Of a stretch of DNA of 64,000 bases, positions 1-8,451 are shown piece by piece. The DNA is taken from positions 43,159 to 107,158 of the forward strand of contig NZ_FNAN01000028.1 of NCBI RefSeq assembly GCF_900101885.1. The letters are read 5' to 3'. The notes below the pieces were generated by a model. It was given only the letters and a program-made list of their open reading frames with translations, was not told the origin of the DNA and did not search any database. The stretch comes from Dyadobacter soli (GTDB lineage Bacteria > Bacteroidota > Bacteroidia > Cytophagales > Spirosomataceae). Position 1 is the first letter of the stretch; each line of letters opens with the position of its first letter. Made by a program: the position numbers and the translations under genes.

Positions 1-34
1 CGGGAAATTCAGTCGCAGTCAATACAATAACTAT

Positions 35-364
35 ATGCAAAGCGGAGAAAAGAATGCGCAGCCCTGGTTGGGCAAAATGCAGGAAAAATGGGGATTGGAA
101 ACAACCAGGCAGGTTTTATTGGTACTTGCAGTGTTCAGTTTGTCGGGTTCGTCGGTAGTGTGGCTCCGCAAAGGGCTGTTTTACCTCCTCGGTTATGACG
201 ACACGACGCCGATGTGGCTCAAAACCATTACCTACATTCTCTTCATTTTCCCGACTTACCAGAGCTTACTGCTGTTGTACGGTTTTCTGCTCGGCCAGTT
301 TTCGTTTTTCTGGGAAAAGGAAAAGAAAATGTTCCGCTGGGTGGCTGCCAAGTTCAAGAAATAA
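35..364 (+). CDS. small membrane protein, DUF6787-like
   Basis: A protein of about 109 residues with two hydrophobic segments (about 26-50 and 62-90), ending in a Lys/Arg-rich tail (KMFRWVAAKFKK) that would face the cytoplasm. The layout (short amphipathic N-terminus with an MQEKWGL motif, two membrane spans, a GQFSFFWEKEKKM end) resembles the small Bacteroidota membrane proteins called DUF6787; I recall this and have not searched it. The reading frame stays open to the left edge of the window, so the true start may lie upstream or at the internal Met of MQEKW (about position 77). Function unknown. Confidence 0.6.
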   Translation: MQSGEKNAQPWLGKMQEKWGLETTRQVLLVLAVFSLSGSSVVWLRKGLFYLLGYDDTTPMWLKTITYILFIFPTYQSLLLLYGFLLGQFSFFWEKEKKMFRWVAAKFKK

Positions 365-582
365 GCGAAAGTCAAAGTATACTCCAAAGGGTGAGCAGAT
401 GGTAACCGGCCGTCGCTCACCCTTTTTTCATGTACTACGCCCATTGGTAGAACAATTTCTACTCAAAGATTTTGCCGCTTCCATTGCTAATGTCTGCGGA
501 ATGAGTGACTTTGCAACCGAATGCGTATAGCAGTCACATCTTTCACACAATTCACATCTTATCAACGAAACCTCTACAACAG

Positions 583-1395
583 ATGAACTTTGACATTATC
601 AAAGCGCAGATCTGGACGCTGGCCACATTGTATGGCGGCAAGATCGTGCTCGCACTGCTGGCGTTTATCATCGGCCGCTTCATTGTAGGCAAAATCAGTT
701 CGATGCTGAGCAATGTAATGGAAAAACGCAAGGTCGACCGCGACGTGCAGCCATTCCTGAGCTCGCTGATCGTGGTGCTGCTGAATGTAATGCTGCTATT
801 GAGCATCGCCGGCATTATCGGCATCGAAACTTCCTCCTTCGTGGCGGTGCTCGGTGCGGCCGGTCTGGCGGTGGGTTTGGCATTACAGGGCAGCCTGGCC
901 AATTTCGCGGGCGGCGTGCTGATCCTCATTTTCAAGCCGTACCGCGTGGGCGACCTCATCAATGCACAGGGCTTTACAGGAACGGTTGAAGGCGTGCAAA
1001 TTTTCAATACCATTCTGGTAACACCTGATAACAAGACGATTATCCTGCCGAACGGATCGTTGTCAACGTCGCCGATCACCAATATTTCCGGCAAAGGCAA
1101 AATCCGCGTCGATATGGTATTTGCCGCGGGCAGCCAGAATGGTGTGGACAAAATCAGGGCTTCGGTGCAAAAGGCGATAGACGCCTGCCCGACTGCATTG
1201 AAAGATGTGCAGCACGATATTCTGGTGACCAAGCTTACCGAGAATGCTATTTTCTTCGACGTGCGCGTGTGGACGCCCAGCGTGACTTATTGGGAAACTT
1301 ATTATAATGTACATGAAGGTATTAGCCGGCAGTTTGCGATTGACGGCGTTCAGGCGCCGAAACCGGCGGAGCTGAGCATTGCGATGAAGCAATAG
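583..1395 (+). CDS. MscS-family small-conductance mechanosensitive channel
   Basis: About 270 residues, the normal size for the short MscS type that opens under membrane tension to release solutes during osmotic downshock. Three hydrophobic segments come first. The pore-lining helix carries the typical Gly/Ala-rich pattern (GLALQGSLANFAGG) and runs into the conserved FKPYRVGDLI beta-domain entry, followed by the NGSLSTSPITN region. The frame is open upstream to 505, but the ATG at 583 gives an N-terminus (MNFDIIKAQIW) that leads straight into the first membrane helix; the 26 extra residues look like untranslated leader. A strong hairpin follows the gene, so it is probably a single-gene unit. 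Confidence 0.9.
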   Translation: MNFDIIKAQIWTLATLYGGKIVLALLAFIIGRFIVGKISSMLSNVMEKRKVDRDVQPFLSSLIVVLLNVMLLLSIAGIIGIETSSFVAVLGAAGLAVGLALQGSLANFAGGVLILIFKPYRVGDLINAQGFTGTVEGVQIFNTILVTPDNKTIILPNGSLSTSPITNISGKGKIRVDMVFAAGSQNGVDKIRASVQKAIDACPTALKDVQHDILVTKLTENAIFFDVRVWTPSVTYWETYYNVHEGISRQFAIDGVQAPKPAELSIAMKQ

Positions 1396-1423
1396 TTCGT
1401 TCGAAGCTGTTGCTTCTTTTTTG

Positions 1424-1489
1424 CGAAGCAGGAGCTTCGCGAATAGGCAGTCCGAAGCAGGAGCTTCGAACCAGGCGACGGGAGCTTCG
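1424..1489. repeat. short imperfect direct/inverted repeats after mscS
   Basis: CGAAGCAGGAGCTTCG occurs at 1424-1439 and 1453-1468, and a variant CGACGGGAGCTTCG at 1476-1489. Each full copy is itself nearly palindromic (CGAAGC...GCTTCG). The cluster lies between the mscS stop and its hairpin terminator, so it would be transcribed as part of the mscS 3' UTR. Confidence 0.6.
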
Positions 1490-1503
1490 AACCAGTGAAT
1501 ATT

Positions 1504-1543
1504 GAGGAGTACGGGAGGTAACTTTCCTGTACTCCTCATTTTA
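1504..1543 (+). terminator. hairpin terminator after mscS
   Basis: A 13-bp stem (GAGGAGTACGGGA at 1504-1516, TCCTGTACTCCTC at 1525-1537, one G-T pair) with an 8-nt loop is followed by ATTTTATTTA. It separates mscS from the ffh promoter just downstream. Confidence 0.75.
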
Positions 1544-1547
1544 TTTA

Positions 1548-1555
1548 TACCTTTG
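1548..1555 (+). promoter_or_regulatory. Bacteroidota -7 element upstream of ffh
   Basis: TACCTTTG fits the Bacteroidota TAnnTTTG -7 consensus. It lies 44 nt before the ffh ATG, directly after the mscS terminator. I see no clear -33 TTG at the expected distance. Confidence 0.5.
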
Positions 1556-1598
1556 TGTTTTATTTCAAATTCAGGTTCAGATTCATAGATATTATTCC

Positions 1599-2921
1599 AT
1601 GTTTGAAAACTTACAGGACAAGCTTAATAACGCCTTTCGCACACTAAAAGGAAAGGATAGGATTTCAGATATAAATGTTGCCGCCACTACGAAGGAAGTC
1701 CGTAAAGCATTGGTCGACGCCGATGTGAACTTCAAGGTAGCGAAAGAAATTACCGACCGCATCCGTGAAAAGGCAATCGACAGAAAAATCCTGATTTCTG
1801 TTGAACCAGGGCAGATGTTCGTCAAAATCGTGCAGGAAGAGCTTACCGAGCTGATGGGCGGAAATGCCGAGGGGATCAACATCAAAGGCGACCCGGCGGT
1901 AATTCTCATCGCAGGTTTGCAAGGTTCCGGTAAAACGACTTTCTCCGGAAAACTGGCTTCACTACTCAAAAAACAAGGCCGCCAGGTGCTCCTTACCGCC
2001 TGCGACGTGTACCGTCCCGCGGCGATCGACCAGCTGAAAGTGCTCGGCGAGCAGATCGGCGTGGAAGTGTATTCGGAGCCTGAGAACAAAAATGCGGTGA
2101 GCATCGCGCAGAATGCGGTTGCACACGCGAAGAAATCCGGCAAGAAAATCGTGATCGTCGATACGGCGGGTCGTTTGGCGGTGGATGAAGTGATGATGAA
2201 AGAGGTGGAAGACATTAAATCTTCCGTAAAACCTTCGGAAATCCTCTTCGTAGTCGACTCCATGACCGGTCAGGATGCGGTAAATACGGCCAAGACCTTT
2301 AACGAAAGACTCGATTTCGATGGTGTCGTTCTGACCAAGCTCGACGGTGATGCCCGCGGTGGTGCGGCGCTTTCGATCCGTCAGATTGTTGAAAAACCGA
2401 TCAAATACATCAGTACCGGGGAAAAAATGGAGGCGCTTGACTCCTTCTACCCCGATCGTATGGCTAGCCGTATCCTCGGCATGGGTGATGTAATCTCCCT
2501 CGTGGAACGCGCCCAGCAGGCATTCGACGAAGACGAGGCGAAGCGCATTAATGCCAAAATGCGTCAGAACAAGTTCGATTTTGACGACTTCCTCGGCCAG
2601 TTGCAGCAGATCAAGAAGATGGGTAATGTAAAAGACCTCATCGGAATGATCCCCGGAATGGGCTCAGCCATTAAAAACCTGGATATTGACAATGAATCGT
2701 TCAAACCGATCGAGGCGATCATCCAGTCGATGACCAAAAAGGAGCGCAAAAACCCCGATATGATCGATGGTAGCCGCAAAAAACGCATTGCAGCCGGTAG
2801 CGGCACCACCATTCTGCAAGTCAACAACCTGATCAAGCAGTTTGACGAAATGCGGAAAATGATGAAGAAAATGAATACCATGCAGGCGGCAGGCAAGCTA
2901 GGACAAGCAATGCGCCGCTAA
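1599..2921 (+). CDS. ffh: signal recognition particle protein Ffh (SRP54)
   Basis: A 440-residue GTPase that binds signal sequences on nascent membrane or secreted proteins and, with 4.5S RNA and FtsY, delivers ribosomes to the Sec translocon. The order is the N-domain helical bundle, the P-loop (GLQGSGKTT, about residues 106-114), the DTAGR switch (about 187-191), the TKLDGDARGG guanine-specificity region, then a Met-rich M domain with the RNA-binding GSGTTILQVNNLIKQF region and a MMKKMNTMQ tail. Length and motif order are normal. It has its own promoter-like element, and the next gene starts 13 nt after its stop. Confidence 0.97.
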   Translation: MFENLQDKLNNAFRTLKGKDRISDINVAATTKEVRKALVDADVNFKVAKEITDRIREKAIDRKILISVEPGQMFVKIVQEELTELMGGNAEGINIKGDPAVILIAGLQGSGKTTFSGKLASLLKKQGRQVLLTACDVYRPAAIDQLKVLGEQIGVEVYSEPENKNAVSIAQNAVAHAKKSGKKIVIVDTAGRLAVDEVMMKEVEDIKSSVKPSEILFVVDSMTGQDAVNTAKTFNERLDFDGVVLTKLDGDARGGAALSIRQIVEKPIKYISTGEKMEALDSFYPDRMASRILGMGDVISLVERAQQAFDEDEAKRINAKMRQNKFDFDDFLGQLQQIKKMGNVKDLIGMIPGMGSAIKNLDIDNESFKPIEAIIQSMTKKERKNPDMIDGSRKKRIAAGSGTTILQVNNLIKQFDEMRKMMKKMNTMQAAGKLGQAMRR

Positions 2922-2934
2922 TAAACACTCCTCG

Positions 2935-3435
2935 ATGAAACGTGTTCTTTTCGTATTGATGCTAATGCTCCTGCTCGGCCAGGGAAAACTACGGGCGCAA
3001 GCATCGGTGGGTTACTATCCATGGAGCAGCCTGCTGACGGTCAGCACGAATGCAAAAAACGTGATCTGGCTCGATACACGGCTGCAAACCAACTCGCTTT
3101 TCAGCAGCCTGAGCATCGATTTGCTGCCGATGATCAACCTGAAAAGAGGTGAGATAGCACAATGGTACATCGGCGGCGGCGTCAGGCTGAATCCGCTGTA
3201 CCGTATTGCAGATGCCGACGCGGACCTCATTACGGTCGACGGCTACTCGGTGAATGTAGGCGTACGCATTGCGCCACTACCGATGAACCGCCGCATTATG
3301 CTCGCATTAGAACTGAATCCTTACGTGAAGGACAAATTCGATAGTGGCGTACTTAAAAGCCATTTCGGGATCGTATATGCATTTGGTAAAAAGAAGAAAA
3401 CCAACACGGCACCAGAACAGCCGGTAAGTCCATAA
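2935..3435 (+). CDS. secreted beta-rich outer-membrane-like protein
   Basis: A 166-residue protein of unknown function. It has a clear signal peptide (residues 1-22, ending GKLRAQA). The rest alternates polar and hydrophobic residues, with Gly- and aromatic-rich strands (GGGVRLNPLY, VNVGVRIAPLP, LKSHFGIVYAFG) typical of a small outer-membrane beta-barrel. It ends in a basic, Pro-containing tail. It starts 13 nt after ffh and is followed by a strong terminator, so it may be co-transcribed with ffh; no functional link is evident. Confidence 0.7.
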   Translation: MKRVLFVLMLMLLLGQGKLRAQASVGYYPWSSLLTVSTNAKNVIWLDTRLQTNSLFSSLSIDLLPMINLKRGEIAQWYIGGGVRLNPLYRIADADADLITVDGYSVNVGVRIAPLPMNRRIMLALELNPYVKDKFDSGVLKSHFGIVYAFGKKKKTNTAPEQPVSP

Positions 3436-3478
3436 AAAAGAAAAGAAATTATCATTTAGTAATAATTTCTTAGTCTGA

Positions 3479-3525
3479 AAATCCCTCAAATTCGGCGAAT
3501 TAGCCGTTAATTTGAGGGATTTTTT
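3479..3525 (+). terminator. intrinsic terminator
   Basis: AAATCCCTCAAATT (3479-3492) pairs perfectly with AATTTGAGGGATTT (3509-3522), and the right arm runs into a T tract. It closes the ffh-downstream unit just before the phosphodiesterase gene. Confidence 0.9.
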
Positions 3526-3545
3526 ATTAAACAGTCATTCAATTT

Positions 3546-4790
3546 ATGAAAACCCGTTTTTCCTTTCTGCTATGGCTAATGTTGGCCGTTATCATTGCCC
3601 CGAACGCCTTCTCGCAGGCCGCCAAAACTAAAAAGGTCGTCTTTGTGATCGTGGACGGCATTTCCAGCGACAGTAAGGAGAAAATAGCGACGCCCCACCT
3701 GGACGCGATCGCGAAGGCAGGCGGGTACACCCGCGCATACGTAGGCGGGGGCAAAGGCACCTACTCGCAAACGCCTACGATCTCGGCCGTGGGCTATAAT
3801 AGCCTCCTCACGGGTACGTGGGTGAACAAGCACAATGTTTGGGATAACGATATCAAAGATCCGAATTACAATTACTGGACGCTTTTCCGCTTCCTGGAAG
3901 AACAATATCCGCAAAAACATACCGCCATTTTCTCCACATGGCTCGATAACCGCACCAAGCTCGTCGGTACCAATCTGCCTCAGACTGATAAACTACAAAT
4001 TGACTACTCATTCGACGGTTTCGAGCTCGATACGGTGCATTTCAAGCATGACAAGGAGAGCCAGTATATCCATAAAATCGATGAAAAAGTGGTAGATGAA
4101 GCAGCCGGCTACATTCGCGACAACGGCCCGGATATGTCCTGGGTTTACCTCGAATACACCGATGATATGGGCCATAAATACGGCGACAGCGAGCAGTTCA
4201 CCAAAGCCATTCAGATGATGGACGACCAAATGGGCCGCCTTTGGAAATCTGTTACCTACCGCGAGAAAACTTTCAATGAAGACTGGCTAATCGTAGTAAC
4301 CACCGACCACGGCCGTGATGCGAAAACCGGCAGAGGCCACGGCGGCCAGAGCGACCGCGAACGCAGCACGTGGATCGTCACTAATGCGAAGGATTTGAAT
4401 GCCAATTTCAAAGCTACACCAGGCGTTGTAGACATTTTCCCGACCGTAGCGCGGCATATGGACATCAGCATCCCCAAAGAGCAGGCATTTGAAGTGGACG
4501 GGGTTGCATTTACGGGAAAACTTTCAGTGACAGCGCCGGTAGTGCAGCAATCAGCCGGCAAGGTAAATATTTCGTGGAAAGCGATTGATAAGGAAGGAAA
4601 AGTGAAGATATGGCTCACTACTACGAACCATTTCGAGAAAGGTGGCCGCGACCTCTATCACCTGATGGACGAGGTGGACGTGACCAATGAAAAGGCCGAA
4701 ATAGATATTTCGAAATATCCATCCGGCTTTTTCAAGATCGTGCTCGAAGGAAAATATAATAGCATGAACCGCTGGATTGTGGAAAAGTAG
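3546..4790 (+). CDS. secreted alkaline phosphatase/nucleotide pyrophosphatase-type phosphodiesterase
   Basis: A 414-residue protein with a signal peptide (about residues 1-24, ending AFSQA). The catalytic fold is the alkaline phosphatase superfamily: a first metal-binding Asp (FVIVDGISSD), a Thr/Ser-rich nucleophile region (GTYSQTPTISAVGYNSLLTG), an ExxDDMGHKYG segment, and the late metal ligands TTDHGRDAKTGRGHGG. About 90 C-terminal residues form an added beta-rich domain. Relatives hydrolyse phosphodiesters or pyrophosphates in the periplasm; the substrate cannot be read from sequence. It sits between a terminator and a convergent gene whose stop is 2 nt away. Confidence 0.85.
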   Translation: MKTRFSFLLWLMLAVIIAPNAFSQAAKTKKVVFVIVDGISSDSKEKIATPHLDAIAKAGGYTRAYVGGGKGTYSQTPTISAVGYNSLLTGTWVNKHNVWDNDIKDPNYNYWTLFRFLEEQYPQKHTAIFSTWLDNRTKLVGTNLPQTDKLQIDYSFDGFELDTVHFKHDKESQYIHKIDEKVVDEAAGYIRDNGPDMSWVYLEYTDDMGHKYGDSEQFTKAIQMMDDQMGRLWKSVTYREKTFNEDWLIVVTTDHGRDAKTGRGHGGQSDRERSTWIVTNAKDLNANFKATPGVVDIFPTVARHMDISIPKEQAFEVDGVAFTGKLSVTAPVVQQSAGKVNISWKAIDKEGKVKIWLTTTNHFEKGGRDLYHLMDEVDVTNEKAEIDISKYPSGFFKIVLEGKYNSMNRWIVEK

Positions 4791-4791
4791 G

Positions 4792-5457
4792 CTAGTTGCC
4801 GCCTCGTCCGGCTTTGTAAGAATCGTATTCTTCCAGCAGGCGGATCAGGTCGTCTTCACCTGCAAAATCCAGTTGTTGTTCTTTGATGACGTAATTCAAC
4901 TTATTGCGTTCGTCGGTGAGGAGTTTCAAAAAACTGTTGCGGTTGTTGAGCTGCACGGGGTTCATTTTACCATCTTTCAGCAGATACAATTTTGCGCCGG
5001 CGTCCATTTCTCTTGTGGCGCTGGCCTTTTCTACTTTAATGGCGTTGGTATATTTTTTCAAAAGTTTGGTATTGCCATCGTAAAGCAAACGGTAAAAGCT
5101 CTTGTCGGTCTGGTTTTCCACGGCCGGATAGCCGTTTTTGAAAGTATACAACTCAACGCCGCTCGGAATCGTGAATTCGGTGACGCCGTTCGAAACGCGG
5201 TATAGATTCGACCCGGCCTTGTATTCCACTTCGTCTTTCAGGTAGTCGTACCTAAGCTGAACACCGTCGTGCACGCGGTCGTCGTTCGTCCGCACCGTGC
5301 CGGAATACCATTCTTTTAGTAGATAGGGCGACTTATCGCCAGCTGCAAGTTGTGTTTCCTGATATGGCGTTCCAGCCAGTCCGGTCGAATCCTGTGCGTT
5401 TGCGTGAATGGTCATGATGCAGAATGCCACCGAGAAAATTCTTAGCAGATATTTCAT
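4792..5457 (-). CDS. secreted protein of unknown function
   Basis: A 221-residue protein with a signal peptide (MKYLLRIFSVAFCIMTIHANA). The mature part is mixed alpha/beta with no catalytic motif I recognise; it contains repeated Tyr/Leu-rich strands and a charged helical C-terminus (FAGEDDLIRLLEEYDSYKAGRGG). It converges on the phosphodiesterase with a single base between stops and diverges from nuoN. The proximity suggests no function. Confidence 0.65.
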   Translation of the reverse strand: MKYLLRIFSVAFCIMTIHANAQDSTGLAGTPYQETQLAAGDKSPYLLKEWYSGTVRTNDDRVHDGVQLRYDYLKDEVEYKAGSNLYRVSNGVTEFTIPSGVELYTFKNGYPAVENQTDKSFYRLLYDGNTKLLKKYTNAIKVEKASATREMDAGAKLYLLKDGKMNPVQLNNRNSFLKLLTDERNKLNYVIKEQQLDFAGEDDLIRLLEEYDSYKAGRGGN

Positions 5458-5509
5458 GATTTAAGTTGGTTAATTTGATAAGTTCGAGGTTTGGAAGCCG
5501 TTGTTTCCG

Positions 5510-5517
5510 TACTTTTG
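5510..5517 (+). promoter_or_regulatory. Bacteroidota -7 element for nuoN
   Basis: TACTTTTG matches TAnnTTTG; a TTG at 5491-5493 could be the -33 element (16-nt spacer). Transcription would start near 5524, inside the longest possible nuoN frame. This argues that translation begins at the TTG at 5540 and not at 5501. Confidence 0.55.
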
Positions 5518-5539
5518 CACAAAAATTGTACCTGCTCTC

Positions 5540-6997
5540 TTGGACATCAACGATCAGCTCATACATATACGCCAGAGCCTCGGCGGAATCGTTCCTGAAA
5601 TTTTTCTGGCCCTATTTTTTTGCCTTTTCCTGCTCGCCGAACTGATTTTCGTCAAACGTTTTAGCAATGAAAAAGCATCTTCCTATCTGCTAAATGTAGC
5701 GCTTGCAGGCAGTATCATCACTTTATTACTAGTTATCGGTCAATGGAATGTGGAACCTGCATTTCGGTTCCAACCCTTACTATTCCTCGACAGGCAAGCC
5801 GTTTTCTTTAAAATCCTGATCACGCTCGCCTGGATTTTCACATTAATGCATGTCCGCATTCTAAAATACGATTTCCCGGCCGAATACCACGCATTGCTGA
5901 TAGCCGCCGTGGCAGGCATGCATTTGCTGACAATGTCCACACACCTGCTGTCGATTTACCTCTCGCTCGAACTGATTTCCATCAGTTCGTACCTGCTTGT
6001 GGCATTATCGCCCTACAAAAAAGCGGCCGAGGGTGGTATCAAATACCTGCTTTTCGGCACAGCCAGCTCGGCAGTAATGCTTTACGGCATATCGCTCATT
6101 TACGGCCTCAGCGGCACGCTCGACATCACCAACGACGCCATGACCATCGCGCTCAGCAACAACTCCGACCTCGTGGTAACGGTCACCATTGTACTGACGC
6201 TCGCGGGTCTGCTTTTCAAGCTTTCGCTCGTACCGTTCCACATCTGGACGCCCGACGTCTACGAAGCGGCACCAACACCATTGGTATCATTTCTGTCGGT
6301 GGCACCCAAGGCGGCTGTCATACTCGTACTCATGCGCCTTGCCGGCATTTTACCCGCGCAATATTTCCCCGTTTTAGGCGGAATCGCATTGATCAGCATG
6401 ACCATCGGCAATGTGGCTGCCCTCTGGCAAAGTAATGCCCGCCGTTTGCTCGCTTATTCTTCCATTGCGCAAGCCGGTTATCTGCTGGTAGGCATTGCCG
6501 CATACAGCCGTTTCGGCTTCGAAGCAGCCGTATTTTACACCGCAGCCTATCTGATTATCAATCTCGCCGCCTTCTTCCTCGTCGATCTGCTGCAACCGAG
6601 ACAAGAAACCGAACTCAAAGATTATGAAGGACTTGGCCGTAACTACATCTGGGTATCAGGCATACTGACCGTCGTGATGGTCGCATTGGCCGGGTTACCT
6701 CCTACCGGCGGTTTTACCTCGAAACTACTCGTATTCTCAGCACTCTGGGAAAGCTACCACGACCAGGAAATGACCTGGATGCTGTGGCTACTCGTCGGCG
6801 GCATTTTGAATGCAGCCATCTCCCTCGCCTACTACATGCGATTGCCCTATCTGCTGTTCTTCAAAACCGTTAGGGCCGAGGCCGTTACAAGCAACAACAG
6901 CGCATCCGGCAAGCTGGTCGCCGGGCTGTTTCTGGTTGCGTTGTTAATGTTGTTTTTCAGCCCTGAGTGGCTGACGCGGTGGATTTCGGCGTTTTGA
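5540..6997 (+). CDS. nuoN: NADH-quinone oxidoreductase subunit N
   Basis: About 485 residues and roughly 14 membrane helices of the antiporter-like (Proton_antipo_M) fold, one of the proton-pumping subunits of respiratory complex I. Recognisable pieces are the SLELISISSYLLVAL helix, the LLFKLSLVPFHIWTPDVYEAAPTP region with the conserved Lys and His of the proton channel, and AGLPPTGGFTSKL. The frame is open from a TTG at 5501, but a promoter element at 5510-5517 falls inside that extension, so I chose the TTG at 5540 (M-DINDQLIHIRQ). No other nuo gene is in the window, which is unusual because nuoN normally ends the nuo operon. A copy of its last 17 codons recurs at 8452-8502. Confidence 0.9.
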   Translation: MDINDQLIHIRQSLGGIVPEIFLALFFCLFLLAELIFVKRFSNEKASSYLLNVALAGSIITLLLVIGQWNVEPAFRFQPLLFLDRQAVFFKILITLAWIFTLMHVRILKYDFPAEYHALLIAAVAGMHLLTMSTHLLSIYLSLELISISSYLLVALSPYKKAAEGGIKYLLFGTASSAVMLYGISLIYGLSGTLDITNDAMTIALSNNSDLVVTVTIVLTLAGLLFKLSLVPFHIWTPDVYEAAPTPLVSFLSVAPKAAVILVLMRLAGILPAQYFPVLGGIALISMTIGNVAALWQSNARRLLAYSSIAQAGYLLVGIAAYSRFGFEAAVFYTAAYLIINLAAFFLVDLLQPRQETELKDYEGLGRNYIWVSGILTVVMVALAGLPPTGGFTSKLLVFSALWESYHDQEMTWMLWLLVGGILNAAISLAYYMRLPYLLFFKTVRAEAVTSNNSASGKLVAGLFLVALLMLFFSPEWLTRWISAF

Positions 6998-7001
6998 GAA
7001 A

Positions 7002-7172
7002 TTAGTCTTGTGATGCTTTCCTGCGGATTTGCTCAATCAGTTGGGTCCTTTGAATAAGTTCAATGGCATCCAAACGCTTTTTTTCGAAAAGAGGGTTAGT
7101 CGGCAACCCTAGTGATTTTACAGTGCGGATTTCAGACGCACAATCGAAGATGCTTTTTTTCTGAACTTTCAT
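7002..7172 (-). CDS. small partner protein of DUF6934 gene, copy 1
   Basis: A 56-residue reading frame (ATG at 7172) that starts 21 nt after the stop of the DUF6934-type gene 7194-7649. It was found because it aligns with a second small ORF at 8507-8686. Both have a basic start, then SxFDxxSEI, a variable middle, and a shared NPLFEKKRLDAIELI / HPFFEKKRLDAIEFI core, ending in a charged tail. Conservation of the core in two diverged copies, each beside a DUF6934 gene, indicates a real protein. The function is unknown; an antitoxin-like or regulatory partner is only a guess. It converges on nuoN with a 4-nt gap. Confidence 0.7.
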   Translation of the reverse strand: MKVQKKSIFDCASEIRTVKSLGLPTNPLFEKKRLDAIELIQRTQLIEQIRRKASQD

Positions 7173-7193
7173 TTACCAGTGCGGTTGCTTGAA

Positions 7194-7649
7194 TTATAAA
7201 GTTAGGAATCTCTTTGTTAGCAAAAAAGCTTCGTAATTAACATCCTCACGAAATACCTCCAAACGACCATCCTTAATACCTTGCACAAGAAATTGTTCAG
7301 TAATCTCATTCAAATTTCTCGCGATGTTCATCCGGTACAGCCGCGTCCGTGGCATGGTACTTCCTCTGGCAATCAGCTTCGCATTTGAATTTTCATTCAT
7401 GAAGTCAACAACGGCAATTGCAACTGTATTAAGCACCTTTTGTATGTCACGATTGTCAGTCCTCACCATATCATCCAAAAAGCCGGTATCGTCGTTCCAA
7501 TCCCCAAATGCCAGGTTATACAATTGTTCTTCTTCGTTAACGAGCTGGAAGAATACCCCTTTCTGGATTCTTCCTTTACTTCCCTCGCTTACAAAATAGT
7601 ACGCAGATAGATTCTCATCTCTGGTCAAGAGATAGTAATCAGTATTCAT
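7194..7649 (-). CDS. DUF6934-type protein, copy 1
   Basis: A 151-residue soluble protein; family assignment (DUF6934, a Bacteroidota family of unknown function) is from memory. Visible signatures shared with the two neighbouring copies are a YxFxSEGxxGxIxK N-terminal strand, YNLAFGDWN (about residues 50-58), a conserved NRDIQKVLNTVA helix, and the ARGSTMPRTRLYRMNIARNL core (about 102-121). No signal peptide or membrane segment. It is probably co-transcribed with the 56 aa ORF that follows. This is the intact member nearest nuoN and the likely parent of the array. Confidence 0.8.
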   Translation of the reverse strand: MNTDYYLLTRDENLSAYYFVSEGSKGRIQKGVFFQLVNEEEQLYNLAFGDWNDDTGFLDDMVRTDNRDIQKVLNTVAIAVVDFMNENSNAKLIARGSTMPRTRLYRMNIARNLNEITEQFLVQGIKDGRLEVFREDVNYEAFLLTKRFLTL

Positions 7650-7770
7650 AGTGTCGTGTTATACTGTACGCAAAACTTTCACTCTTTGGCAGCCAGCCAG
7701 ATTACTTTCACTCACGAATGGTCTAGGAGCTCGTTTTCAATATCATTCATTTAGCTGGTTTACATAAATG

Positions 7771-8214
7771 CTATTTGCGGAATAATGTGAAAGCATCATA
7801 GTCGAATCCGTTTTTGAAAGGGCGCCACTTTTTATTACTGCTACCTCTTAGCACAAAACGGTTCTTTATTTCTTTCAGACACTTTTGAATGCTCATCCGG
7901 TACAGCCGGTTTCTGGCGGCATCCCTTCCTGAGGCGAATATTACCACATCAGGATTTGCGACCAGGAAAGAATCAACCGCCTGAGCAACAGTAGCGAGAA
8001 CCTTCAAAGTGTCCAAATTATTTGTAACTACCGAATCATCAACCTTTTGCATAGACTCATTCCAATCTCCAAAAGAAAGATTATAGTAACCTTCAATTCC
8101 GAAAAGCGGGCTGAACACAATTACTTTCTGAATATGACCCTGTGGTCCCTCACTCGTGAACTTGTATGTTTGGCTATCCTCCTCAATACTCAGATCGTAT
8201 TTCTCCTGGTTCAT
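7771..8214 (-). CDS. DUF6934-type protein, copy 2
   Basis: About 147 residues. The frame opens at 8250, but the internal ATG at 8214 (MNQEKYDLS) matches the start of copy 1 better and I prefer it. Family marks are present: YKFTSEGPQGHIQK, YNLSFGDWNES, NNLDTLKVLATVAQAV, and ASGRDAARNRLYRMSIQKCL. Unlike copies 1 and 3 it has no small partner ORF downstream: only about 120 nt separate it from copy 1 and they hold no matching frame. It has diverged clearly from copy 1, so the duplication is old. Confidence 0.75.
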   Translation of the reverse strand: MNQEKYDLSIEEDSQTYKFTSEGPQGHIQKVIVFSPLFGIEGYYNLSFGDWNESMQKVDDSVVTNNLDTLKVLATVAQAVDSFLVANPDVVIFASGRDAARNRLYRMSIQKCLKEIKNRFVLRGSSNKKWRPFKNGFDYDAFTLFRK

Positions 8215-8451
8215 TTGGCTAAGTGTGTGTGTAAATAAGCATTTCGACAAGTCAATTTAACTCGATACTCACACATAAGCCACACCGAACCTGCACCGAT
8301 GTACAAACGGCTTGCTAATAATTAGCAATGAGCGATTTCATGTAGGATTTAGCCGCCCTTTGTTACGATTTCGGAATGGTTGGAGTGCGATTATCGATTA
8401 ACGACAGCACCTCCGGTACACTGGTCCTAGGTGTTTCTAGTAGCATCACGA

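Noticed and set aside
552..1232. 226-codon minus-strand ORF over mscS
   Set aside because: Shadow of a well-supported MscS channel.
1424..1489. CRISPR-like array
   Set aside because: Repeat units are self-complementary, too few and without regular spacers; no cas genes anywhere in the window.
7650..7770. Missing small partner ORF for DUF6934 copy 2
   Set aside because: The gap was read on the minus strand; the only ATG frames end within a few codons and lack the EKKRLDAIE core.
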